The notes: generated by a model not told the origin, from the letters alone. 64,000 nt of DNA from Mesobacillus foraminis (GCF_004340465.1 NZ_SLVV01000002.1:248001-312000), one strand, 5' to 3'. Positions 27,538 through 37,115 are shown, counted from the first letter of the stretch. Numbers and translations: made by a program.

Positions 27538-27720
27538 TTAATGCATACCTTTCCATTCACCCTGGTTCTTCAAGGAATTTATTTCCTTCATTTTTTCTTT
27601 ATGTGCCCGATTGGCCGCAGCACTGCCACTTATGTTTCCAAATTCTGAATCCGTCTTGCTGGAATTGAAACCTTGTTTATTCTTTTGGGCAGCATCGTTT
27701 TTCTTTGTTCGTTTTGCCAT
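27538..27720 (-). CDS. Small Lys/Asn-rich protein, probable forespore product
   Basis: A 60-aa hydrophilic protein starting MAKRTKKNDAAQKNKQGFNS and ending NSLKNQGEWKGMH. There are no membrane segments or cysteines. The composition (Lys, Asn, Gln, Ala, Ser, with FNSSKTDSEFG) resembles small spore proteins, but no particular family is claimed. The start is fixed by GGAAGGAGGG six bases ahead. A good sigma-G/F-like promoter lies just upstream, supporting forespore expression. The gene follows no operon; it is 100 bp from urtE, same strand. Confidence 0.65.
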   Translation of the reverse strand: MAKRTKKNDAAQKNKQGFNSSKTDSEFGNISGSAAANRAHKEKMKEINSLKNQGEWKGMH

Positions 27721-27740
27721 GGTTATCCCTCCTTCCATTT

Positions 27741-27769
27741 TAGTATGGAAGCGGAAGAAGGAAATATAC
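27741..27769 (-). promoter_or_regulatory. Candidate sigma-G/sigma-F promoter
   Basis: On the minus strand GTATA (-35) and CATACTA (-10) are 17 bp apart, matching GHATR-N17-CATNNTA. The leader would be short (about 14 nt) before the 60-aa gene, which weakens the call. Confidence 0.4.
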
Positions 27770-27826
27770 CGCATAGATAGCCAGCCTCTCCATAAGGCTC
27801 AATCCAATTTCATCCTGCTCCCACCC

Positions 27827-28528
27827 TCAGACGGCAAGATGCGAATGAAGGTCCTCTGCGTTTATTTCATCACATCGCCCAGTCGCCACCATCCTGCCCT
27901 TGTCGAGAATATAAAATTCCTCTGCACATGAAAGGATGACATCCAGCTTATGCTCGACTAGCAAGATAGAAATTCCTTTTTCTTTAGAGATTTTCACTAG
28001 AACATTCTGGATCAACTGGACAACCGAGGGCTGAATCCCCTCCATTGGTTCATCAAGCAATAGCAGTCTCGGATTGGATATTAGCGCTCTTGCAATCGCC
28101 AGCTGCTGCTGCTGCCCTCCACTTAAATCCCCACCTTTACGGCCAATCATTTCTTTTAGGACAGGAAACCATTTAAAAATTTCTTCCGGTATATTCTTAG
28201 AGCGCTGGGATTTAGGCAAGGCTTCCTTTCCTAATAACAGGTTTTCCTTCACAGATAAATCGGAAAAAATCTCCCTCCCCTGAGGAACATAAGCAATCCC
28301 CATGCCCGCCCGATGTTCAGGCCTCTCCTTTTCCCACTTTGTGCCTTTAAATGACACGGTCCCCTGTTTTGTCGGCAGCAAACCCATTATTACTTTTAAC
28401 AATGTTGTCTTCCCGACACCATTTCGGCCGAGAAGGCCGACAATTTTTCCCTCAGGTACATTTATATGTACATTTTGAAGTATCATCGTTTCGTGATATC
28501 CCGCCTTAAGATCTGAAACTGACAGCAA
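27827..28528 (-). CDS. urtE: Urea ABC transporter ATP-binding protein UrtE
   Basis: The second ATPase of the urea importer, LivF-like, 233 residues. Walker A GLLGRNGVGKTTLLK, Q-loop YVPQGREIFSDLSV, signature LSGGQQQQLAIARAL, Walker B LLLLDEPMEGIQPS and H-loop LLVEHKLD are intact. The motif EGIQP is the UrtE-specific version of the D-loop. Start is TTG behind a GGAGG-type site, two bases after the urtD stop, so coupled. It is the last gene of urtABCDE; no strong terminator was seen after it. Confidence 0.93.
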   Translation of the reverse strand: MLSVSDLKAGYHETMILQNVHINVPEGKIVGLLGRNGVGKTTLLKVIMGLLPTKQGTVSFKGTKWEKERPEHRAGMGIAYVPQGREIFSDLSVKENLLLGKEALPKSQRSKNIPEEIFKWFPVLKEMIGRKGGDLSGGQQQQLAIARALISNPRLLLLDEPMEGIQPSVVQLIQNVLVKISKEKGISILLVEHKLDVILSCAEEFYILDKGRMVATGRCDEINAEDLHSHLAV

Positions 28529-28530
28529 GC

Positions 28531-29274
28531 CTACCCGCTCCTCCCTAAATATACATTCTTCACTTCTTCATTTTCCTGGATTTCCTGCATGGTTCCTTCA
28601 CTGAGAACCTTGCCTTCATGCATTACAATAACCCTCGTTGAGTACTTTCGGACAAAATCCATGTCGTGTTCCACAACTAGAACTGTACAGATTTGGGAGA
28701 TTTCCTGCATTAATTCTCCTGTTTTTGTCCTCTCCAATCCTGACATTCCCGCGATTGGCTCATCTAAAAGCAACAATTTAGGTTCCTGAATAAGCTGCAT
28801 CCCTATTTCCAGCCACTGCTTTTGCCCATGTGACAAAGAACTTGCAGTTTCATTACGGACATCGAAAAGACCAATTTTATTTAGTAAAGAGTCAATCTTC
28901 TCTTTTTCCAATCTGGACATTTTAGCAAGTAAAATGGAAAACAGGCCTTTCTTTTGTTTCATGGCGATTTCCAGATTTTCAAATGGTGTTAAATGGATAA
29001 ATATACTGGGAGCCTGAAACTTCCTGACAACTCCTTCATGGACAATCTTATATTCAGGGAGTTTCTCTAAAGAAATTTTGCCATCAAATAAGACAGTCCC
29101 AGCCGTCAGTTTAGTTTTTTTGCAAATAACATCAAGCAAGGTTGTTTTTCCTGCTCCATTTGGCCCGATTAAAAAAAGGATTTCTCCTTTTTTCACATCC
29201 AGATTCACTCCCTGAAGTGCCTTAAATCCAGAAAAGTCGACCATTACATTACGACACGAGAGAATCTCCTGCAT
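28531..29274 (-). CDS. urtD: Urea ABC transporter ATP-binding protein UrtD
   Basis: LivG-like ATPase of the urea importer, 247 residues. It has Walker A LIGPNGAGKTTLLDVI, the UrtD-type stretch VRKFQAPSIFIHLTPFENLEIA, signature LSHGQKQWLEIGMQL (Gly-Gln-Lys in place of GGQ), Walker B LLLLDEPIAGMSGLE and H-loop VVEHDMDFV. LSHGQKQWLEIGM and AGMS/TxxE are the usual UrtD markers. The ATG lies inside the end of urtC (26-bp overlap), with its own GGAGG upstream. Confidence 0.94.
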   Translation of the reverse strand: MQEILSCRNVMVDFSGFKALQGVNLDVKKGEILFLIGPNGAGKTTLLDVICKKTKLTAGTVLFDGKISLEKLPEYKIVHEGVVRKFQAPSIFIHLTPFENLEIAMKQKKGLFSILLAKMSRLEKEKIDSLLNKIGLFDVRNETASSLSHGQKQWLEIGMQLIQEPKLLLLDEPIAGMSGLERTKTGELMQEISQICTVLVVEHDMDFVRKYSTRVIVMHEGKVLSEGTMQEIQENEEVKNVYLGRSG

Positions 29275-30322
29275 GCTTCACTTCCTCCTTTTTCTCCTTT
29301 TTGGCGAAACGAAGCTTCACTTTTTCAACCAATCCTGCTAATCCGTTGGGCAAATATAAAACGACCACGAGGAACAATGCACCTAAAAAAATGGTCCAAA
29401 ATTCAGGGTAGGATTCGCTTAGGTAGCTTTTTGCACTATTGGTTAAAATAGCCCCAGCTGCGGCACCAAGGATCGAAAACCTGCCGCCGATTGCTGCCCA
29501 TAACACCATTTCAACCGAGGGGATGATTCCCATCATCTCCGGTGATATGATTCCAACCTGCAGGACGAATAAAACGCCTGCCAGTCCTGCAAAGGCGGCT
29601 GATAAAGCATAAATAAACACCTTATAGCCGGTTGGATTGTAGCCCAGGAATCGAAGGCGGTTTTCCCCATCCCGGATGGCAATAAGAATTTTTCCGAATC
29701 TCGTTTTAGTTAAACCGAAGGAAAGTGCCATGATTAAAAACAAAGTGAATACTGTAACATAATATAGGATCGTTTTCGTCCCGGAATCGGTTAAGGGAAC
29801 CTGGAAAACCGTAAAAAAGTTGGTCAGGCCACTCGTTCCGCCCGTAATTTGCTGGGCGCCGATAAAGAGTGTGACGGTTACGACAACCACTGCTTGTGAA
29901 ATGATTGAGAAAAAGACACCTTTAATCCGATTTTTAAAAGTTACGTACCCAATAAACGCTGCAATCAAAGATGGCACCAGCACTGCAGCGGCTATCGCAA
30001 AGACCGGATTTTTAAACATAGTCCATATAAACGGGAGCTCCGTTATCCCATTCCACTCCATAAAATCAGGAATCCCGCTTGGGGATGCTTCTAGTTTCAA
30101 ATACATGGCCATGCAATAGGCCCCTAATCCAAAAAACACCCCATGGCCTAAGCTTAATATACCGGTATATCCCCATAACAGACTGATTCCCACAGCAATA
30201 ATTCCATAACATAGAAACTTCGCAAGAAGCCCTGCCCTAAAATCTGTAAGAAAAAACGGAGCCACGCTCAGAAATAAAAAGAATATTCCATAATAAGCTC
30301 CCTGACGGTATTTTTTTATCAT
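29249..30322 (-). CDS. urtC: Urea ABC transporter permease UrtC
   Basis: LivM-like membrane subunit of about 357 residues, roughly nine to ten segments. Family stretches are LLWGYTGILSLGHGVFFGLGAYCMAMY and QITGGTSGLTNFF, and near the C-terminus WAAIGGRFSILGAAAGA. The start at 30322 is chosen because GGAGG lies eight bases upstream; a GTG at 30331 overlaps the site. The gene is 15 bp after urtB and overlaps urtD. Confidence 0.93.
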   Translation of the reverse strand: MIKKYRQGAYYGIFFLFLSVAPFFLTDFRAGLLAKFLCYGIIAVGISLLWGYTGILSLGHGVFFGLGAYCMAMYLKLEASPSGIPDFMEWNGITELPFIWTMFKNPVFAIAAAVLVPSLIAAFIGYVTFKNRIKGVFFSIISQAVVVVTVTLFIGAQQITGGTSGLTNFFTVFQVPLTDSGTKTILYYVTVFTLFLIMALSFGLTKTRFGKILIAIRDGENRLRFLGYNPTGYKVFIYALSAAFAGLAGVLFVLQVGIISPEMMGIIPSVEMVLWAAIGGRFSILGAAAGAILTNSAKSYLSESYPEFWTIFLGALFLVVVLYLPNGLAGLVEKVKLRFAKKEKKEEVKHAGDSLVS

Positions 30323-30337
30323 GGCTTGCACCTCCTA

Positions 30338-31237
30338 TTAGTCCAGTGCCCTCACTCTTACTCCCGCAAAACCTGTTGGCTTCCACTGCAGGAAAAGAAT
30401 GATAACCGCAAAAACGATCATTTTAGCAATGGTGGCACTGGTTGAGAACTCAACAAATGTACTAAAGATGCCTAACATCACCCCCGCAAGTATAGTCCCT
30501 TTCAATTTCCCTACACCCCCTAAAACTACGATCATGAAAGCATCGACGATATATGCGGTACCAAGCGTAGGTCCAATCGAGCCCAGCAAGGTCAATGAAC
30601 ATCCTGCAATTCCGGCCAGACCGCTGCCGATGGCAAAAGCCGTACTGTCCACTTTCCTGGTAGACACCCCAAGACAGGATGCCATTTCCCGGTTCATGGT
30701 AACTGCCTTCATTCTTCTTCCCGAATTCGTACGATAAAGATAGATAAATAAGAACAGAACACTTAATAGAACGAGGCCGAGAATAAAGAGGCGCTTATAG
30801 GGAAACGTCATGCCTGCCAGAGACAGGCCTCCGTTTAACCACTCTGGAGCTGCAACCGCAACATTCGGAGCACCAAAAATGGAACGGGCTGTCTGCTGAA
30901 GGATCAAGCTGACTCCCCAGGTTGCCAGAAGACTGTCTGACGGCCTCTCGTAGAGGAATTTAACAATTGTCTTCTCCATTAATAGTCCTATAAAGGCTGC
31001 GACAAGAAAGGCAACCGGGATCGCTAGTAAGAAGTAAGTGCCGAATGCGTCTGGAAACTGCTGCTGAAACACTTGCTGCAGAACATAGGTCGTATAGGCC
31101 CCTATCATAATGAATTCACCATGGGCCATGTTGATAATGTTCATTTGTCCAAATGTAATGGCCAGGCCTAAGGCAACCAGCAACAGTATGGATCCTAGAC
31201 TGATCCCGTTAAATAACTGCATTAAAATAACTGACAT
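30338..31237 (-). CDS. urtB: Urea ABC transporter permease UrtB
   Basis: LivH-like membrane subunit of about 299 residues. It begins [20 protein letters not shown], contains [20 protein letters not shown], and carries [18 protein letters not shown] and [19 protein letters not shown], the EAA-type loop that meets the ATPases. The start at 31237 follows AAGGAGGAAGGA; an earlier in-frame start at 31297 has no support. It lies 78 bp after urtA in the operon. Confidence 0.93.
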   Translation of the reverse strand: MSVILMQLFNGISLGSILLLVALGLAITFGQMNIINMAHGEFIMIGAYTTYVLQQVFQQQFPDAFGTYFLLAIPVAFLVAAFIGLLMEKTIVKFLYERPSDSLLATWGVSLILQQTARSIFGAPNVAVAAPEWLNGGLSLAGMTFPYKRLFILGLVLLSVLFLFIYLYRTNSGRRMKAVTMNREMASCLGVSTRKVDSTAFAIGSGLAGIAGCSLTLLGSIGPTLGTAYIVDAFMIVVLGGVGKLKGTILAGVMLGIFSTFVEFSTSATIAKMIVFAVIILFLQWKPTGFAGVRVRALD

Positions 31238-31315
31238 AGTCCTTCCTCCTTCCTTCCAAGAAAGATTTTGCTGCCCTTTTACCGGAAAGAACCTCAAAGG
31301 GCAGCTGGTGCATTT

Positions 31316-32563
31316 CTATTTCTTTAATCCGCTGGCCCAGTCATATGTTTTTAAATATGGATCTGGTTTGACTGCTTCTCCTGAGTTCCATACCTCTTTA
31401 AACTGGCCATCGCCCTGGACCTGACCGATGCGGACCGTTTTATAAATATGCTGGTTTTCCCCGTCAACTTTCACGACTCCGCTTGGTGCTTTAAATTCGA
31501 TTCCGCCGGCGGCAGCCTTCACTTTGTCAACTTCAAATGATCCTGCCTTTTCAACAGCAGCCTTCCAAAGATATACAGCGGTATAGGCTGCTTCAATAGG
31601 GTCAGCTGTAACCCTGTCTTCCCCGTATTTCTTTTTATAGTTATCTACGAAGCTTTTATTTTCAGGGGTGTCAGTTGTTTGATAGTAATTCCAGGCCGCA
31701 TAGTGCCCTTCAAGGACATCTGTTCCAATCCCCCTGATTTCTTCTTCCGCAACACTTACGGATAAAACAGGAATATCTTCAGCTGTAATTCCGGCATCCT
31801 TTAATTGTTTAAAAAAGGCTACATTGCTGTCGCCATTCAATGTGTTGAAAATGACATCCGGCTTCGAAGATTTTATTTTGCTTATCACCGTATTGTAATC
31901 GGTATGTCCCATTGGGGTATATTCTTCCGCTACGGCTTTACCGCCCTTCGCCTTTAACTGAGCATTAATGATTTGGTTCGCCGTTCTAGGGAAAACATAG
32001 TCGGAACCAATCAGGAAAAACTTTATCCCTTCGTTTTCGAGAAGCCAGTCAACGGCAGGGACAATTTGCTGGTTCGTAGTTGCTCCTGTATAAAAAATAT
32101 TAGGTGATGCTTCCATTCCTTCATATTGGACTGGATACCAGAGCAGGCCTTTATTTTGCTCGACAACCGGCAGCATGGCTTTTCGGCTGGCTGAAGTCCA
32201 GCCTCCAAAGATTGTCGCTACTTTGTCCTCTTGGAGGAGTTTTCTAGCTTTTTCAGCATATGTAGGCCAGTCGGACGCACCGTCTTCAATGACAGGCTCA
32301 ATTTGTTTTCCAAGTACACCGCCATCTGCGTTGATTTCATCAATCGCCATTTGTTCCGCATCACGTAAAGAAACCTCACTTATTGCCATCGTTCCGCTTA
32401 AAGAATGTAAAATCCCCACCTTTACGCTGTCTCCATCAGAGACTGCTGCCTTTGAGGCTGATTCTGTTCCTTCTGTCGCTGTCTCTATCTGTGATGAGCA
32501 TGCTGCAAGCAGCATGCTCATCACCACGATTGCCAACAATCCTTTTTTTCTTCCCAATTTCAT
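31316..32563 (-). CDS. urtA: Urea-binding lipoprotein UrtA
   Basis: The extracellular urea-binding protein of the importer, about 415 residues. A lipoprotein signal ends LLAACSS; the mature protein has the UrtA hallmark [20 protein letters not shown], then [38 protein letters not shown] and [16 protein letters not shown]. The ATG at 32563 follows AAAAGGGGG closely (short spacing); a TTG at 32557 with better spacing is an alternative. A GlnR/TnrA box lies upstream, so the operon is expected to be turned up when nitrogen is short. No urease genes are in the window. Confidence 0.94.
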   Translation of the reverse strand: MKLGRKKGLLAIVVMSMLLAACSSQIETATEGTESASKAAVSDGDSVKVGILHSLSGTMAISEVSLRDAEQMAIDEINADGGVLGKQIEPVIEDGASDWPTYAEKARKLLQEDKVATIFGGWTSASRKAMLPVVEQNKGLLWYPVQYEGMEASPNIFYTGATTNQQIVPAVDWLLENEGIKFFLIGSDYVFPRTANQIINAQLKAKGGKAVAEEYTPMGHTDYNTVISKIKSSKPDVIFNTLNGDSNVAFFKQLKDAGITAEDIPVLSVSVAEEEIRGIGTDVLEGHYAAWNYYQTTDTPENKSFVDNYKKKYGEDRVTADPIEAAYTAVYLWKAAVEKAGSFEVDKVKAAAGGIEFKAPSGVVKVDGENQHIYKTVRIGQVQGDGQFKEVWNSGEAVKPDPYLKTYDWASGLKK

Positions 32564-32629
32564 TTCCCCCTTTTGTAGTGGATTGCTAAAACTTAATATA
32601 GATAAATGTACTTTCATTTCTGCTTTAAC

Positions 32630-32645
32630 GTAACAACCTTGTTAC
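32630..32645. promoter_or_regulatory. Short inverted repeat beside the GlnR/TnrA box
   Basis: GTAACAA-CC-TTGTTAC, a perfect 7-bp-arm inverted repeat overlapping the GlnR/TnrA box by six bases. It could be a second operator or part of the same site. Confidence 0.35.
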
Positions 32646-32656
32646 AAAATCTTACA
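32640..32656. promoter_or_regulatory. GlnR/TnrA box upstream of urtABCDE
   Basis: TGTTACAAAATCTTACA is an exact match to TGTNAN7TNACA, about 80 bp upstream of the urtA start. A candidate -10 (TATATT at 32595-32600 on the minus strand) lies downstream of it, so activation by TnrA is the likely mode. Confidence 0.75.
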
Positions 32657-32692
32657 TACTTTAGAAAGGAACTCGATATTTTCCTTTTCACA

Positions 32693-32727
32693 GTAAAAAA
32701 CACGCCTCTTTTTTATTAGGCGTGTTA
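32693..32727 (-). terminator. Intrinsic terminator of the TetM-like gene
   Basis: AACACGCCT-N10-AGGCGTGTT stem followed on the minus strand by TTTTTACTG, about 36 bp after the stop. Confidence 0.85.
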
Positions 32728-32762
32728 GCACGTAAGTAATATAGTTATATATCTATGTGGAA

Positions 32763-34715
32763 CTATAGGCAGTGCATTTGTTCCTCGACTTTGTCCCATT
32801 GCACCGTATATCCCTGTCCCTTTGCACAAAAGATGGAAGAGGAGGTATAGTGGGGATCAGCATTCTTGTTGTACCCTATGTTTTTAATGACTTCGTTCTC
32901 ATTATGGCAACGTCGATAACCCGCGAAAATGAGGCTCAGGGCTCCCCTCCCATGGGTGAAGGCCGCAAGCTGCATACTGTAATTCTTAAAGGTTGCAACT
33001 GGTACAGTACCTGTCAGAATGGTCTTGCTTCCATCCGTGGTTGGAGGATCAAAGGTTCCATATGCGCCTTGAATATCTGACATAACCCTTCCCATCTGTT
33101 CAGTTTCCACTTTGATTTTAAAATGATAATAGGGTTCCAGGAGAATATTATCTGCTTTTTCCAGCCCCTGCCTTAAAGCCCTGAGGGTCGCTTCTCTAAA
33201 ATCTCCGCCGGATGTATGTTTATTATGGGCGCGTCCGGTCAACAGCGTCACTTTGATGTCAGTTAGAGACGATCCCGTCAGCAAACCACGATGCTCCTTT
33301 TCAATCAGATGCTGCCGGACCAGATTTTGGTTTCCGATTGACAAATCATCGCTATGGCAACTGTTTTCAAACTGGATACCGGTATTTCTCTCCCCTGGTT
33401 CGATCCTTAGATGAACTTCAGCGTAATGGCCTAAAGGCTCAAAATGGCCACAGCCAGTTACAGCACAACCAATTGTTTCTTTATAAACAATAGTCGGTTC
33501 ATCAAAACTGGTTTTTAATTGAAATCGCTCCAGCACAAGATTTTCCAGAACCTCAAGCTGAATGACCCCCATGACATGGATATGTATTTCCTGCAGGTTC
33601 TCATCCCAGATCACATTTAAAGAAGGATCTTCTGCACCAAGAATCTTGAAATATTTCAATACTTCCTTTTTATTGATGTCCGGTTCAAGCTGGACCCTGG
33701 ACTTTAAAGCAGGCACCATTTCATAAGGAGCCATTCCAGCCATACCGCCCACTCCATCTCCTATCTCTGCTTCTGCCAGGCCTGTTACAGCAAAAATCTG
33801 TCCCGCCTCGGCCTGTTCGCAGGTCTTATAACTGCTCCCATTATAAATGCGTATCTGGGTGATTTTTGCTCTTTTATTGTTTTCTCCCTTCCCGTATCGA
33901 ATCTCATCCCGGACTTTCAACGTACCGCTCACAGCTTTAATAAATGACACTCTTGTCCCGTTCTCCATGTGCCGAATTTTATAAATATGCCCTGCAAATG
34001 GTTCCTCGCTTGAATAGCTCGTTGCAGTCAATTGCTCCATCTTTTCGAGGAAGGGCTTAATGCCAGTATCCTGAAGGGCAGACCCGCTGGCACACGCAAA
34101 CAATTTTTGCTCTTTGATCATCTCTGACATTGTACTTTTCCATAAATCTTTACTAAAGCCGTGTTCAATATAATAGTCAAATAAAACATCATTTCGTTCT
34201 GCTGCAAATTCTATCAGCTCATCAGTCATATCCCCATCCTGATCCATGCTGTCAAGGCTAAAGACATCAGGTGTCAACATTTCCCTTATCTCGGCAAAAA
34301 CCTCCTCAACATCTGCACCTGTACGATCGGTTTTATTGATAAAGAAAAACGTGGGAACTTTATATTTCTTCAATAGCTCCCAAATCGTTTCGGTATGTCC
34401 TTCTATTCCTTCCACCGCACTGATGATCACAATAGCATAATCCATAACCTGAAGAGTCCGTTCCATTTCAGGAGAAAAATCCACATGGCCCGGTGTATCG
34501 ATCAGAAAATAATCAGACTCTCCATAGGAAAATAATGCCTGATCGGCAAAAACCGTGATGCCCCGCTGCCTTTCGATTTCATGGCTGTCCAGAAAGGCAT
34601 CCTTGTGGTCGACCCGGCCTCTATGTTTAATGCTTTTAGTGTGATAGAGAAGCTGCTCGGAAAAGGTTGTTTTTCCGGCATCTACATGAGCTAAAATTCC
34701 AACTGTTTTGTTCAT
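32763..34715 (-). CDS. TetM/TetO-like ribosome-associated GTPase (EF-G family)
   Basis: A 650-aa translational GTPase of the ribosomal-protection family. G1 is GILAHVDAGKTTFSEQLLY (6-24), switch II DTPGHVDF, G4 FINKTDRTGAD, and the domain II-V layout follows TetM. The ATG lies after GAGGGAGAAAA. In domain IV, the loop that in TetM reads YSPVSTPADF is AHNKHTSGGDF here. That loop reaches the drug site, so tetracycline protection is uncertain; the KHT-GGDF form is seen in more distant homologues. It may instead have another ribosome-rescue or antibiotic-response role. Single gene with its own terminator. Confidence 0.85.
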   Translation of the reverse strand: MNKTVGILAHVDAGKTTFSEQLLYHTKSIKHRGRVDHKDAFLDSHEIERQRGITVFADQALFSYGESDYFLIDTPGHVDFSPEMERTLQVMDYAIVIISAVEGIEGHTETIWELLKKYKVPTFFFINKTDRTGADVEEVFAEIREMLTPDVFSLDSMDQDGDMTDELIEFAAERNDVLFDYYIEHGFSKDLWKSTMSEMIKEQKLFACASGSALQDTGIKPFLEKMEQLTATSYSSEEPFAGHIYKIRHMENGTRVSFIKAVSGTLKVRDEIRYGKGENNKRAKITQIRIYNGSSYKTCEQAEAGQIFAVTGLAEAEIGDGVGGMAGMAPYEMVPALKSRVQLEPDINKKEVLKYFKILGAEDPSLNVIWDENLQEIHIHVMGVIQLEVLENLVLERFQLKTSFDEPTIVYKETIGCAVTGCGHFEPLGHYAEVHLRIEPGERNTGIQFENSCHSDDLSIGNQNLVRQHLIEKEHRGLLTGSSLTDIKVTLLTGRAHNKHTSGGDFREATLRALRQGLEKADNILLEPYYHFKIKVETEQMGRVMSDIQGAYGTFDPPTTDGSKTILTGTVPVATFKNYSMQLAAFTHGRGALSLIFAGYRRCHNENEVIKNIGYNKNADPHYTSSSIFCAKGQGYTVQWDKVEEQMHCL

Positions 34716-34849
34716 TTTTCTCCCTCTGATTCAATTAATCTATTCGCCATGACCAGCTCCGGGACAATTCCCCTACCTTTTTCCAGACAGCTGCATACTT
34801 TTTTTGAAATTTTGGTTTTTCCCCTTTATGTATGGGATCCTGTGCAATT

Positions 34850-35561
34850 ATTCTCTTCATTCCTGTTTTCAAATATAAGTTCTTCAAGTCTTGACGATGT
34901 CATATCGGATCAGCGTATTGTTCTTTTCCCTTTCACAATGAATAAAACGGTCCGCCAGGCTGTTAACTGAGATCTCGTTTTTGTTCTAGCCCCAGCTAAT
35001 CCCGCTTTCCATATTGATTGCAGGCTGTCTCTGGCTGTAACAAACTTTTTTATCCTTGGTCACATCCATAATGGCCTCAAAATCATCAAGGATTCTTCTT
35101 CCGGATCACTCTTTGCGAGACTACAGAGAACCTGCGCTGCTCCGGACCTTTTATGATGATCGGAGTAGGTTAATTCTTGTTTCAATAGATCTCATACCTC
35201 ATAGGCCCAATCCGCTCTTTCATTCGTTGCCGCCAGTATGTTTTGGCAGGCTTCATGCTGAAGTTCCTTATCCTTCGAGTTTATATCATGAAAGTATGCT
35301 TGAATAGCAGGATTCAATTCTCCTACAAAAATGATAGAAGAAAAGCCAAAGCCTTCATAATATCCGATTTTGCCAAACCACTCCCGGGCTTCGTCTTCAT
35401 TGCTTTATGATGTCCGGTTCCCCAGATCTTTTCTTGGGTATCCTCTGCAGCATGACCTGTTTCCGCATATGAATCCTGAGTTTTTTCTTCATTGGCTTTT
35501 TTGCGACTTTCTCCAGCTGCTTTTTTAGGTCTTGTCCTAGAGTTTTGGTGGCCTCCGTCAT
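34850..35561 (-). pseudogene. Heavily decayed gene, HEAT-repeat-like protein
   Basis: Reading the minus strand from ATG 35561 (AAAGGG ahead) gives protein-like stretches that jump between frames: KKANEEKTQDSYAETGHAAE, AREWFGKIGYYEGFGFSSII, NSKDKELQHEACQNILAATN, then a stop, DLLKQELTYSDHHKRSGAAQ, KFVTARDSLQSIWKAGLAG, SLADRFIHCEREKNNTLIRY. At least five frameshifts or stops are needed to join them. The helical repeats with QHEACQNIL/RSGAAQVL are like HEAT or armadillo units. The original function is unknown. Bounds at the 3' end are approximate. Confidence 0.72.
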
Positions 35562-35636
35562 TATAAAAACCCTTTCATATTTATATTAATTGTATTGAGC
35601 CTTCATTGAAAGGTAGTTCAGAAACAATAAAAAAAT

Positions 35637-35671
35637 AGTTGGCGTGAGTTCATTTGGAACCCACGCCAACT
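35637..35671 (-). terminator. Intrinsic terminator of the dioxygenase gene
   Basis: A long stem (AGTTGGCGTG...CACGCCAACT with an inner GGTTC/GAACT) followed on the minus strand by ATTTTTTTATTG. Confidence 0.88.
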
Positions 35672-35674
35672 ATT

Positions 35675-36652
35675 TTACTCTTTTGTGTCAAGCGGCTTGA
35701 GCTTCGCTTCTATTGCTTCCCGCTGATCCTCAAAGTAAGGAGGCAGAGCAAGGGATTCCCCTAAATGTTCAAAGTCCTCATCTCCTTCGAAGCCTGGCCC
35801 GTCGGTGGCAAGTTCAAACAATATGCCATTAGGGTCCCGGAAATAAAGAGAACGGAAATAATAGCGTTCAACAAAACCTGAACTAGCAATCCTCTTTTCT
35901 TTTAACAGGGAAACCCACTTTCGAAGTTCTTCCTCGCTCTCTACCCGGAATGCAACATGATGGACGCTCCCCCGTCCTGGTCTTTCACTGGGAAGATCGC
36001 TGCGTTCAATGATATGGACTTCGGCACCGTTCCCTCCTTCCCCCGTTTGGAACACGGTCACTTCATGCCCGCTTCCCGGCATTTTATATTTGCTGCTTTT
36101 ACGATAGCCCATTATTTCCGTCATGATCGTGCTAGTGGCTCCAAGCTCTGCAACCGTCAGCATCACTGGTCCAATTCCAATAATGCCATGCTCCACAGGC
36201 ACAGGGCTCTTGGCCCAGGGTTTGCCACCTGCCACTCCGCTGTTGTTCTCATCGGAAATTAAAGCCAGACGCTGATCTTCAAAATCGCGGAAAAATAAGG
36301 ATTTACGTCCATTTACTTGGTCAATGTCATCATGATCGACTCCAAGTTCTTCGAAGCGCTTTTTCCAAAAAACCAGCGATTCGTCATTGGGCACTCTCAA
36401 TGTGGTCAAGGATATACTATTTGTTCCTGGATAGGTATGGCCAGCATTCGGGATCTCAAAAAAGGTTAAATCAGTACCTGGATTTCCTCTTTCATCCGCA
36501 TAAAATAAATGATAAACGGAAGTGTCGTCCTGGTTGACTGTCTTTTTAACAAGCCTCATCCCGAGTGTCTTTGTATAGAAATGATAATTCTTTTTGGCAT
36601 TTGCAGTAAGGGCAGAAACATGGTGCTGCCCTTTTAGCGGCTTAAGCTGCAT
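35675..36652 (-). CDS. Ring-cleaving dioxygenase, VOC superfamily (MhqO/MhqA-like)
   Basis: A 325-aa glyoxalase-fold protein with two VOC halves. The metal ligands are suggested by GQHHVSALTANAKKNYHFYTKTL (His near residue 10-11) and in the second half by GRGSVHHVAFRVESEEELRKWV and DPNGILFELATDGPGF (Glu). It matches the group annotated in Bacillus as hydroquinone-specific dioxygenases (MhqA/E/O), which in B. subtilis are controlled by MhqR and respond to quinones. No MhqR-like site was recognised here. ATG follows GAGGGAAAG. Single gene. Confidence 0.87.
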   Translation of the reverse strand: MQLKPLKGQHHVSALTANAKKNYHFYTKTLGMRLVKKTVNQDDTSVYHLFYADERGNPGTDLTFFEIPNAGHTYPGTNSISLTTLRVPNDESLVFWKKRFEELGVDHDDIDQVNGRKSLFFRDFEDQRLALISDENNSGVAGGKPWAKSPVPVEHGIIGIGPVMLTVAELGATSTIMTEIMGYRKSSKYKMPGSGHEVTVFQTGEGGNGAEVHIIERSDLPSERPGRGSVHHVAFRVESEEELRKWVSLLKEKRIASSGFVERYYFRSLYFRDPNGILFELATDGPGFEGDEDFEHLGESLALPPYFEDQREAIEAKLKPLDTKE

Positions 36653-37115
36653 AACTTTCCCTCACTTCCGTTTTTTACTATTGTAAATCACCAGGTCACT
36701 CGTTTCCAATAAGGGGATTGGATTTGCACGCTGGTGATCATCAGCATTCCTTTACGGTTAATCCATCCCGGGGCTGCATAAGAAACCAATTATTAGTCCT
36801 GCTCCTTCCCAAAAATAATTAATACTTTTTAGATTGACCTTCTTCTTTTTTAACATTCCGCGAATAACTTAGCCTATTTAATAAGCCCTCAAAATAATAG
36901 GCAACGATCACCGTATTTTAGATGTTGATATTTATTTTGTCATTTTCAATTAAGCAGCGTAATATTCCCCCGTTTTAAAACTGTTAAAAATAAATGCCTT
37001 TTTCAAGAATTTTGTGTGAATGAATCGAAATAAGAGGATTTTTCTTTAATTATATGGAATATGTAAGGTTGAAGAAGATTTTATGCCTCAATTACTAAAA
37101 TTGGAGGTGCTGGGC
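36653..37115. other. Intergenic region of 463 bp, nothing recognised
   Basis: Between the divergent dioxygenase and acetyltransferase genes. AT-rich; no gene, structured RNA or named operator was recognised. Confidence 0.5.

Noticed and set aside
35056-35307. Plus-strand 83-aa open frame within the HEAT-like pseudogene.
   Set aside because: The opposite strand holds the decayed protein-coding sequence, so this is a shadow.
32763-35561. Antibiotic-resistance mobile island around the TetM-like gene.
   Set aside because: No transposase, recombinase or conjugation genes flank it; base use looks like the neighbours.
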